DNA of 8,423 nucleotides from Citricoccus sp. WCRC_4 (GTDB lineage: Bacteria > Actinomycetota > Actinomycetes > Actinomycetales > Micrococcaceae), in contig JAPFFX010000124.1 in NCBI GenBank assembly GCA_026645375.1, positions 1-8,423 on the forward strand, read 5' to 3'. Shown here piece by piece: positions 1 to 5,468 of this stretch. A program made the translations under genes and the position numbers. Under the pieces are notes generated by a model. That model was not told the origin of the DNA and searched no databases. It saw only the letters and a list, made by a program, of their open reading frames with translations. Within the stretch, counting starts at the first letter, position 1, and each line of letters begins with the position of its first letter.

Positions 1-274
1 CGGTCTTGGCCAGCAGCATCTCGCTCATCTCCACGGCCTGCTGGTGGTGGGGGATCATCATCTGGGCGAACATGACGTCGGCGTCGTTGTGCTCGGCCGA
101 GACCTCTCCGGGCGAATCCGAGGCGGTACCCGTGGGGGTTGGTGAGGCCTCCGTCTCCGAGGCGGCCGGCGTCGAGGTGGTGTCCGTACCACCGTCGGTG
201 TCGGTGCCACCGCAGGCGGTCAGGGTCAGTGCCCCGGCCAGGGCCAGTCCGGTCAGGGTGGTGATGCGCTTCAC
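1..274 (-). CDS. DUF305 family copper-associated lipoprotein (C-terminus cut by window edge)
   Basis: The visible 91 codons start at a GTG (274-272), preceded by AAGGAG (290-285) 10 nt upstream. The protein begins with a lipoprotein signal peptide (VKRITTLTGLALAGALTLTAC). Its lipobox is LTAC, so Cys21 would be lipidated and the protein anchored on the outer face of the membrane. A Thr/Ser/Pro/Asp-rich spacer (about 22-58) follows, then the opening of a DUF305 domain with FAQMMIPHHQQAVEM (69-83) and further Met residues. DUF305 proteins such as cyanobacterial CopM bind copper through Met and His, so a periplasm-like copper-binding role is inferred here. The gene lies 37 nt downstream of the CPH-type ATPase on the same strand and is probably co-transcribed. 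The rest of the domain lies outside the window, so its length and any C-terminal fusion cannot be judged. Confidence 0.88.
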   Translation of the reverse strand, partial: MKRITTLTGLALAGALTLTACGGTDTDGGTDTTSTPAASETEASPTPTGTASDSPGEVSAEHNDADVMFAQMMIPHHQQAVEMSEMLLAKT

Positions 275-284
275 GGGGGTGGTT

Positions 285-290
285 CTCCTT
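285..290 (-). promoter_or_regulatory. Ribosome binding site of the DUF305 gene
   Basis: AAGGAG on the minus strand lies 10 nt before the GTG at 274. It fixes a GTG start in a stretch with no good upstream ATG. The short gap to the ATPase stop leaves little space for a separate promoter. Confidence 0.7.
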
Positions 291-311
291 GGTGTTGGGG
301 GAGGGGATGGG

Positions 312-2519
312 TCAGTGGGTGGCGGCCCGGACGGCCTGCCGGTCGGCGTGCCGGCCCTCGGTGCCGAGTGGGGCCAGATGGGCTGGGTCGAGGTCGCTCC
401 GGCGCAGCAGCTGGGCGTTGAGGGCCACCACGATGGTGGAGGCCGACATCAGGATCGCGCCGACCGCGGGGGAGAGCACGAACCCGATCGGGGCGAGGAC
501 GCCGGCTGCCAGCGGGACGGAGATGACGTTGTAGCCGGCGGCCCAGATGAGGTTCTGGACCATCTTGCGGTAGCTGGCGTGGGAGAGTTCGATCATCGAC
601 AGCACGGCCCGGGGATCGTTGCCGGCCAGCACGACGCCGGCCGACTCCATGGCCACGTCGGTCCCGGCGCCGATGGCGATGCCGACGTCGGCGCGGGCCA
701 GTGCCGGGGCGTCGTTCACGCCGTCACCGACCATGGCAACGCTCAGTCCGCGGTTCTGCAGCTCGGTGACCTTGGTGTCCTTGTCCCGGGGGAGGACCTC
801 GGCGAAGACCTCGTCGATGCCCAGGTCCTCGCCCACGGCCTGGGCGACCTGGGTGGCGTCGCCAGTGATCATGGCCACCTTGACCCCCCGGTCCTGCAGG
901 GCCTTCACGGCGGCCCGGGACTCCGGGCGGACCCGGTCCTCCACGGCCAGGGCCCCGATGACCTCGCCGTCGGCCACCACGTGCAGCACCCCGGCGCCGC
1001 GGTCAGTCCAGGACCGCGTGGTCTCGGCGATCTCCACCGGGGTGTCCACCCCGTACTCGCGCAGCATGTTCGGCCCACCGACGAGCACCTCCGCCCCGTC
1101 CACGGTGGCACGCACACCGCGGCCACTGGCCGCGGTGAACCCGGTGCCGCGCAGCCGCCGGCTGGAAGCCTCCGGATGCGCGGTGGCGGCGGTGACGATG
1201 GCACGGGCGACCGGGTGCTCGCTGTCGGCCTCGGCCGCCGCGGCAACCGCCAGCAACCGCGCCTCGGAGACACCTGGCATCGTGGCGGTGCCGGTGACCG
1301 CGTGGGAGCCCTCGGTCAGGGTGCCGGTCTTGTCGAAGAGCACGACGTCGATGGTGCGCATCTTCTCCAGGGCCAGCCGGTCCTTGATCAGCACCCCCGA
1401 GGATGCTGCCTTCTCGGTGGAGATGGCGATGACCAGCGGGATGGCCAGGCCCAGGGCGTGCGGGCAGGCGATGACCAGCACGGTCACCGTGCGGGTGACG
1501 GCGTCGTCGGGACTTCCCAGCACGCTCCAGACGATCGCGGTGAGGATGCCGGCGATCAGGGCGAACCAGAACAGCAGGGCCGCCGCCCGGTCGGCGAGGG
1601 CCTGGGCGCGGGAGGAGGACTCCTGGGCGTCGGCGACCATCCGCTGGATGCCGGCCAGGGCGGTGTCGGCTCCGATGGCCTCGACGCGGACCCGCACGGA
1701 GTTGTCGGTGGCCACGGTGCCGGCGACCACGGTCTCGCCCTCACCGCGGGAGACCGCCTTGGACTCCCCGGTGATCATCGACTCGTCGAACTCTGCGGCC
1801 CCCTCCACGATCTGTCCGTCGGCGGGGACCCGGGACCCGGAGCGGACCAGGACGGTGTCACCGACGGCCAGTTCGGCGATGGGCACCGTCACGGTGTCCC
1901 CGTCCATGACCTTCTCGGCCTCGTCCGGCAGTAGCGCGGCCAGGGCGTCCAACGCCGAGGACGCCGCCCCCAGGGCGCGCATCTCCATCCAGTGGCCCAG
2001 CAGCATGATGGTCACCAGCAGGGCCAGCTCCCACCAGAAGTCCAGGTCGAATCCGCCGATCCCCAGGGTGGTGACCCAGGAGGCGACGAAGGCGACCGTG
2101 ATGGCCAGCGAGATCAGCAGCATCATCCCCGGTTGACGCGACCTCACCTCACGCCAGCCACCCCTGAGGAACGGAGTGCCGCCATAGAGGAAGATCACCG
2201 TGCCCAGCACCGGAGCGATCCAGTCCGAACCCGGGAACTGGGGAAGGCGGTAACCCAGTAGGTGGGCGACCATCGGGCTGAAGATCACCACTGGCACCGA
2301 CAGCGCCAGCGACACCCAGAACCTGTTCTTGAACATGGCCACGCTGTGCCCGGCGTGCTCCCCATGCGAGTGGACCTGGTGCTCTTCATCCACAGCCGAG
2401 TGCGGGTGCCCCTGCGGCATCGCCTGACCATGGGTGTCGTGGCCCCCGTGACCGGCATGCTCTTCGTGCGCGGCATGCCCGGCGTGCTCGTCCGGGCCGG
2501 GGTGATGGGCGGGACTCAT
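312..2519 (-). CDS. copB: Copper-exporting P1B-3 type ATPase (CPH motif, CopB-like)
   Basis: A 735-residue P-type ATPase that should pump copper out of the cytoplasm at the cost of ATP. The first 58 residues carry 16 histidines and no CxxC metal-binding domain. Core motifs are TGES (250-253, actuator), CPH (352-354, transmembrane metal site), DKTGT (396-400, phosphorylated Asp396), the HP dipeptide (435-436) and GDGVND (598-603). The late membrane segments match the P1B-3 signature: N-x6-YN-x4-P (656-669) and P-x6-MSxST-x5-N (684-701). This places it with CopB-type Cu pumps rather than CPC-type CopA. The frame stays open to 2591, but I chose ATG 2519 because GGAAGG lies 6 nt upstream and the His-rich tail starts there. 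A candidate CsoR operator/promoter lies about 170 nt upstream, and the DUF305 gene follows. Substrate preference between Cu(I), Cu(II) and Ag(I) cannot be read from sequence. Confidence 0.93.
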   Translation of the reverse strand: MSPAHHPGPDEHAGHAAHEEHAGHGGHDTHGQAMPQGHPHSAVDEEHQVHSHGEHAGHSVAMFKNRFWVSLALSVPVVIFSPMVAHLLGYRLPQFPGSDWIAPVLGTVIFLYGGTPFLRGGWREVRSRQPGMMLLISLAITVAFVASWVTTLGIGGFDLDFWWELALLVTIMLLGHWMEMRALGAASSALDALAALLPDEAEKVMDGDTVTVPIAELAVGDTVLVRSGSRVPADGQIVEGAAEFDESMITGESKAVSRGEGETVVAGTVATDNSVRVRVEAIGADTALAGIQRMVADAQESSSRAQALADRAAALLFWFALIAGILTAIVWSVLGSPDDAVTRTVTVLVIACPHALGLAIPLVIAISTEKAASSGVLIKDRLALEKMRTIDVVLFDKTGTLTEGSHAVTGTATMPGVSEARLLAVAAAAEADSEHPVARAIVTAATAHPEASSRRLRGTGFTAASGRGVRATVDGAEVLVGGPNMLREYGVDTPVEIAETTRSWTDRGAGVLHVVADGEVIGALAVEDRVRPESRAAVKALQDRGVKVAMITGDATQVAQAVGEDLGIDEVFAEVLPRDKDTKVTELQNRGLSVAMVGDGVNDAPALARADVGIAIGAGTDVAMESAGVVLAGNDPRAVLSMIELSHASYRKMVQNLIWAAGYNVISVPLAAGVLAPIGFVLSPAVGAILMSASTIVVALNAQLLRRSDLDPAHLAPLGTEGRHADRQAVRAATH

Positions 2520-2614
2520 GGCGTTCCTTCCACTCGGTGGCGAACCAGCCGAGACGATGGGCGGTGGGTCAGGACGTGCGGACGGTGTCACCGCACGCCT
2601 CGAGAGTGAGAGCC

Positions 2615-3856
2615 TCAGCGGCGGTCACGCCCGGACTCCTCCACATGGTTGCCCCGCAGGTCACCCGGCGAGGCCTGACCCTCTCGGTATATACCCCCTA
2701 GGGGTATGTTGCAAGGGGTGGCGGCTCGCGGTTCGCCGCGGGTGGAATCGGGCGAGACGGTCAGCGTCAGGGTGAAGACAGCCCCGTGCCCGGCCCCGTC
2801 CGAACGGGCGGTCAGGGCGCCGCCATGGGCCTCGACAAGGGCCCGGGAGATGGCCAGTCCCACCCCGGAACCGCCGTGGTCACGGTTCCGGGCGGAATCC
2901 CCCCGGTAGAACCGCTCGAAGACATGGGGCAATTGCTCGGCGTCGATGCCGTCCCCGGTGTCGGCGACGCTGATGCTCGCCCGGCCCGTCGAGTCCAGGT
3001 CCGTGCCGAGCACGACGCGGCCGCCGGCTGGGGTGTGGCGCAGGGCATTGGCCAGCAGGTTGTCCAGTACCTGGCCTATCCGGTCCCGGTCGGCGATGAC
3101 GAAGCCCTCATGTCTGACCTCGACGACGAGGTCGACGCCTTTGGCGATGAAAGCCTCGCGGTGGGCCTCGGCGGCGGCGTGGGCCAATGGCGCGACGCCC
3201 TGGCGGGCAGGGTCCAGTTCGAGGTGGCCTTCCTCGGCCCGGGAGACCTCATGCATGTCCTCGATCAGTCGGGCCAGCCGGGCCAGTTGGTCGGCCATCA
3301 CCGTCCCGGTCGCGGCATTCCACTCCGTGACCCCGTCGTGAAGGGCGTCGAGATAGACGGTGAGCACGGACACGGGGGTGCGCATCTCGTGGGCCAGGTC
3401 CGAGATCAACCGACGACGGGTCCGCTCGGTGCCGTCCAGCTGCTCGGCCATGGTGTTGAAGGCCGCAGAGACCGCATCGACCTCCGTTCCGGCACCCGTG
3501 GCCGGGACTCGCGTGCTGTAGTGGCCGGTGGCCATCGATGCGGCAGCGGAGGTGAGGGCATCGAGGGGCCTGCGGATCCGGCGGGCGAAGAACCAGGCCA
3601 CCGCCGTGGCCAGGCTCAGGGCGGTGGCCAGTCCGGCGCCCAGGGCCCACAGGTTGGCGTCGCGATAGGCATTCTCCACATGCAGCACCTGGCTGGGGTC
3701 GGGGGCCACGTCGGCGCGGAGCAGGTGTTCATGGAACACGGGCGGTCCGATGATCAAGGCCACCAGGACGGCCGACAGGATGCTGGCGGTGACCACGAGC
3801 AGCTGCGCGAGGAAGAACCGGGCCGCCAGCCCCCGGGAACGGTGGGACCCGCTCAT
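2615..3856 (-). CDS. Membrane sensor histidine kinase of a copper/metal-type two-component system
   Basis: A 413-residue kinase. Transmembrane segments lie at about 12-38 and 70-91, enclosing a short extracytoplasmic loop of about 32 residues that contains an H-E-H group (42-44) and His59. HAMP follows (about 91-145), then the dimerisation/phosphoacceptor domain with HEMRTP (His156). The ATP-binding domain has its N box at 265-276, G1 DTGDG (299-303), F box FERFY (313-317) and G2 GSGVGLA (329-335). The kinase should phosphorylate the regulator encoded just upstream. Its ATG (3856-3854) overlaps the regulator's TGA by 4 nt, indicating translational coupling. The last 45 or so residues run past the normal end of the catalytic domain and are encoded by the ATPase promoter/operator. 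The gene is intact. The copper signal is inferred from the neighbours and the loop histidines. Confidence 0.92.
   Translation of the reverse strand: MSGSHRSRGLAARFFLAQLLVVTASILSAVLVALIIGPPVFHEHLLRADVAPDPSQVLHVENAYRDANLWALGAGLATALSLATAVAWFFARRIRRPLDALTSAAASMATGHYSTRVPATGAGTEVDAVSAAFNTMAEQLDGTERTRRRLISDLAHEMRTPVSVLTVYLDALHDGVTEWNAATGTVMADQLARLARLIEDMHEVSRAEEGHLELDPARQGVAPLAHAAAEAHREAFIAKGVDLVVEVRHEGFVIADRDRIGQVLDNLLANALRHTPAGGRVVLGTDLDSTGRASISVADTGDGIDAEQLPHVFERFYRGDSARNRDHGGSGVGLAISRALVEAHGGALTARSDGAGHGAVFTLTLTVSPDSTRGEPRAATPCNIPLGGIYREGQASPGDLRGNHVEESGRDRR
2686..2714 (-). promoter_or_regulatory. Candidate promoter of the copper ATPase gene with embedded CsoR-like operator
   Basis: On the minus strand TTGCAA (2714-2709) is followed after 17 bp by TATACC (2691-2686); TATATA with a 15-bp gap is an alternative -10. 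The dyad described separately fills the gap between the two boxes, where a bound repressor would block RNA polymerase. Transcription would start near 2680, giving a leader of about 160 nt before ATG 2519. The whole element lies within the last codons of the upstream histidine kinase. The boxes were found by eye. Confidence 0.6.
2691..2707. promoter_or_regulatory. CsoR-type copper operator dyad
   Basis: ATACCCC-CTA-GGGGTAT is a perfect 7-bp inverted repeat with a 3-bp centre. It has the TACC/GGTA ends and G/C tracts characteristic of CsoR-family operators, such as the one ahead of copZA in Bacillus subtilis. CsoR releases DNA on binding Cu(I), so copper would derepress the ATPase gene. No csoR gene is in the window, so the regulator would be encoded elsewhere. 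Confidence is high that this is a metal-type operator and lower that CsoR itself is the binder. Confidence 0.75.
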
Positions 3857-4560
3857 CGGTGCACCATCCGGTATCCCACTCCGCGGACGGTCTCGATGTA
3901 GCGGTTGGGGTCGGCTCCGAGCTTGCGGCGCATGTTTCCCAGGTGCACGTCCACGATCCGCTCGTCCCCCACCCAGGCCGGATCCCAGACCAGGTCGATC
4001 AGTGCACGACGGGAGAGGGCCTCACCGGGACGGGCGGACAGGGCCGCCAACAGGTCGAACTCGGTGCGGGTCAACCCCACCGGCATCCCGCCCACGCGCA
4101 CCTCGCGGGCCGCGAGGTTCACGACCAGGTCCCCGAAGGACCGTGCCGGTTCCGGGTGGCCCAGGGTGGTGCGGGGCCGGCGCAGCACCGCCGCCACCCG
4201 GGCGACCAGCTCCCGCACGCTGAAGGGCTTGGTCAGGTAGTCATCGGCGCCCGCTCCCAGGCCCGCCAGTTTGTCCTGCTCCTGACCGCGGGCGGTCAGC
4301 ATCACCACGTAGCACTGGGAGAAGGTCCGCAACCGTCGGCACACCTCGAGCCCGTCCAGCCCTGGCAGGCCCAGGTCCAGCACCACCACGTCGGGGTCCT
4401 GAGCCCGCGCCGCCTCCAGGGCCTCCGGGCCGGAGTGGGCGGTCGAGACGTCGTGGCCGGCCCGCTCCAGATACGAGGCGACGATCTGCGCCAGGGCCTT
4501 CTCATCATCCACCACTAGCACTCGCCCCACGGCGGACTCCACGACAGGGTTCACACCCAC
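3853..4560 (-). CDS. OmpR/PhoB-family response regulator
   Basis: A 235-residue regulator when counted from GTG 4560. The receiver domain has acidic residues D18/D19, phosphoacceptor Asp62 in VVVLDLGLPG, Thr89 and Lys111 (TKPF). A linker of about 20 residues leads to a winged-helix DNA-binding domain (about 140-235) ending in the typical YIETVRGVGYRM. It should be phosphorylated by the coupled histidine kinase and bind promoters of metal-response genes. Start choice is uncertain. The frame is open to a TTG at 4623, but the only Shine-Dalgarno-like GAAGG there is 2 nt away. GTG 4560 has GAGG 6 nt upstream, and a further GTG lies at 4554. The first recognisable residues of the family (RVLVVDDE) begin at 13, so all these starts give a complete protein. 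Confidence 0.92.
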   Translation of the reverse strand: MGVNPVVESAVGRVLVVDDEKALAQIVASYLERAGHDVSTAHSGPEALEAARAQDPDVVVLDLGLPGLDGLEVCRRLRTFSQCYVVMLTARGQEQDKLAGLGAGADDYLTKPFSVRELVARVAAVLRRPRTTLGHPEPARSFGDLVVNLAAREVRVGGMPVGLTRTEFDLLAALSARPGEALSRRALIDLVWDPAWVGDERIVDVHLGNMRRKLGADPNRYIETVRGVGYRMVHR

Positions 4561-4690
4561 AGTCTGCCTCGCCGCCCTGCCATGACCGCCACTGGAGCGG
4601 CGTGGAGCCCCGATCTTGTCCAAACCTTCAAATCAGGCCACAGGTCCGTGCGGGGACTCCATGGAGCAGGGGAAGGCCCGCTGCGCCGTC

Positions 4691-4720
4691 AATATAACGA
4701 TCTGGTCTCGGATGGGTCAT
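4691..4720 (-). promoter_or_regulatory. Weak candidate promoter of the two-component genes
   Basis: On the minus strand ATGACC (4720-4715) is followed after 18 bp by TATATT (4696-4691). Transcription would begin near 4684, about 125 nt before GTG 4560. The -10 box is good and the -35 box is poor. No repeated OmpR-type half-sites are obvious beside it. Confidence 0.3.
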
Positions 4721-4814
4721 CACTGGAGACCCTGCGCCTACCTATCTTAAGGTCGGTCGGCATGGCGGGCATGGAGGTCCCGCTCACCGGTTCACATCAT
4801 TTGCGTTCTGGACT

Positions 4815-4827
4815 GGGGGACTCCCCC
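4815..4827. repeat. Short G5/C5 dyad upstream of the small exported protein gene
   Basis: GGGGG-ACT-CCCCC is a perfect 5-bp inverted repeat lying 48 nt before ATG 4875. It could be a protein-binding site or a small mRNA hairpin in the leader. It is not the CsoR pattern, because the arms are G-then-C rather than TACCCC...GGGGTA. In GC-rich DNA a dyad this short can be chance. Confidence 0.3.
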
Positions 4828-4865
4828 TATGGAAAGCCCTTTCAAATCGTCGATCAACAGTGTGC

Positions 4866-4870
4866 GGAGG
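4866..4870 (+). promoter_or_regulatory. Ribosome binding site of the small exported protein gene
   Basis: GGAGG is followed by AACC and then ATG 4875. It decides the start in favour of 4875 over the in-frame GTG at 4860 and is the main sign that this gene is translated. Confidence 0.7.
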
Positions 4871-4874
4871 AACC

Positions 4875-5249
4875 ATGGCTCTGAACTCATGGAAGCTTGT
4901 GGCGGCGACTCTCGGTGCTGGTGCACTCATGGCGGCGGGAGCCACCTCGGCAGTAGCCGCCCCTGGAGGGGATGGGAGCGAGCGAGGAGATCGTCAGCGA
5001 GCTGTGGTCTACAGATCGTCCGAATCCCACGAGGTCATTCGCTATGGGGATACACCCAGCGGCAATTTCACTTTCACCTACAACGCAGACTACGGCGATG
5101 CTGGGTCCTACCAGGCCAGGGAGCTGGCCAAGACCGGCGAATCCGGCCCCTACATCCAGGAGACTCACAGCCGCGAGGTCGTCGGGTCGGGCAGCGACAC
5201 ATGGGTCACCAGTGCTCACTACGCGAATGGCAGGACTCAACGACCCTGA
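4875..5249 (+). CDS. Small exported protein of unknown function
   Basis: A 124-residue protein that I do not recognise. ATG 4875 has a strong GGAGG (4866-4870) 4 nt upstream; an in-frame GTG at 4860 is less likely. Residues 1-28 form a Sec-type signal peptide: Lys7, a hydrophobic Ala/Gly/Leu core, then SAVA with probable cleavage after Ala28. The mature part of about 96 residues has no cysteine. It opens with a charged Gly/Asp/Arg stretch (30-42) and continues as a polar, aromatic-rich segment (YRSSESHEVIRYGD, then GNFTFTYNADYGDAGSYQ), ending near TWVTSAHYANGRTQRP. It has no membrane anchor or sorting signal, so it is probably released. It lies alone between two minus-strand operons and its codons look less GC-biased than theirs, which may mean recent acquisition. 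Roles such as a bacteriocin-like or surface-associated peptide are possible but unsupported. Confidence 0.7.
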   Translation: MALNSWKLVAATLGAGALMAAGATSAVAAPGGDGSERGDRQRAVVYRSSESHEVIRYGDTPSGNFTFTYNADYGDAGSYQARELAKTGESGPYIQETHSREVVGSGSDTWVTSAHYANGRTQRP

Positions 5250-5379
5250 TGCTGGATTGTCTCCCCCAGCAGTGATGCCGGTGGACGTCACCCTCTGGAT
5301 TGATCACCGCGGCTACAACAGGTCCGCCGCAGCCAGGTGCCGCTCGCTCAGCGACGATTGAACCCCCCTCCGTGAGAGG

Positions 5380-5399
5380 CACGCGGATGACCCCGCGTG
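5380..5399. terminator. GC-rich hairpin between convergent genes, possible terminator
   Basis: CACGCGG-ATGACC-CCGCGTG has 7-bp arms and a 6-nt loop. A smaller 4-bp stem (CCTC/GAGG, 5367-5379) adjoins it. The hairpin lies 131 nt after the small gene and 70 nt after the reductase gene on the other strand, where a two-way terminator would be expected. Neither strand has a T run after the stem, so intrinsic termination is uncertain. Nothing else is evident in the 219-nt spacer (5250-5468). Confidence 0.35.
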
Positions 5400-5468
5400 G
5401 CATTGCCCCGTTCGTCCTCCTTCCGGGATCGATCGATGAGGTTGTCCGCCCTGGAGCAGCTGGAGGGA

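Larger units (their letters stand above)
4561..4874. other. Divergent spacer between response regulator and small exported protein gene
   Basis: These 314 nt carry no gene I can support. The spacer holds a weak minus-strand promoter candidate (4691-4720), an ACCT-ATCTTA-AGGT partial dyad (4740-4753), a direct GGCATGG repeat at 9-nt pitch (4759-4765 and 4768-4774), and a GGGGG-ACT-CCCCC dyad (4815-4827). It is less GC-rich than the flanking coding regions. No clear plus-strand -35/-10 pair stands out for the small gene. Confidence 0.5.

Noticed and set aside
6..1934. Long plus-strand open frame (642 codons) opposite the copper ATPase and lipoprotein genes.
   Set aside because: It is the antisense shadow of GC-rich coding sequence. 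Its product is low-complexity Gly/Asp/His/Val text with no domain, while the minus strand has every P-type ATPase motif.
619..2136. Second plus-strand open frame (505 codons) over the ATPase gene.
   Set aside because: Ser/Thr/Ala/Arg-rich antisense translation with no recognisable motif and no ribosome binding site.
2520..2591. N-terminal extension of the copper ATPase to position 2591 (24 extra residues).
   Set aside because: No ribosome binding site supports the upstream start. The stretch is Pro/Ser-rich, and GGAAGG sits correctly before ATG 2519.
2786..3901. Plus-strand open frame (371 codons) opposite the histidine kinase.
   Set aside because: Antisense shadow; the minus strand has HisKA, N, G1, F and G2 boxes in order.
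4762..4884. Possible 40-codon leader peptide overlapping the start of the small exported protein gene (AAGG 9 nt before ATG 4762).
   Set aside because: Weak ribosome binding site, no recognisable composition and no attenuator-like structure. The overlap of 10 nt could be chance.
4875..5249. Lactococcin 972-type bacteriocin identity for the small exported protein.
   Set aside because: Size and signal peptide fit, but I do not see the family's Gly-Gly-x-Trp and C-terminal aromatic pattern. The function is left open.
5344..5354. TCGCT-C-AGCGA palindrome as a hairpin or terminator.
   Set aside because: A one-base loop cannot form a hairpin, and 5-bp palindromes are common in this composition.
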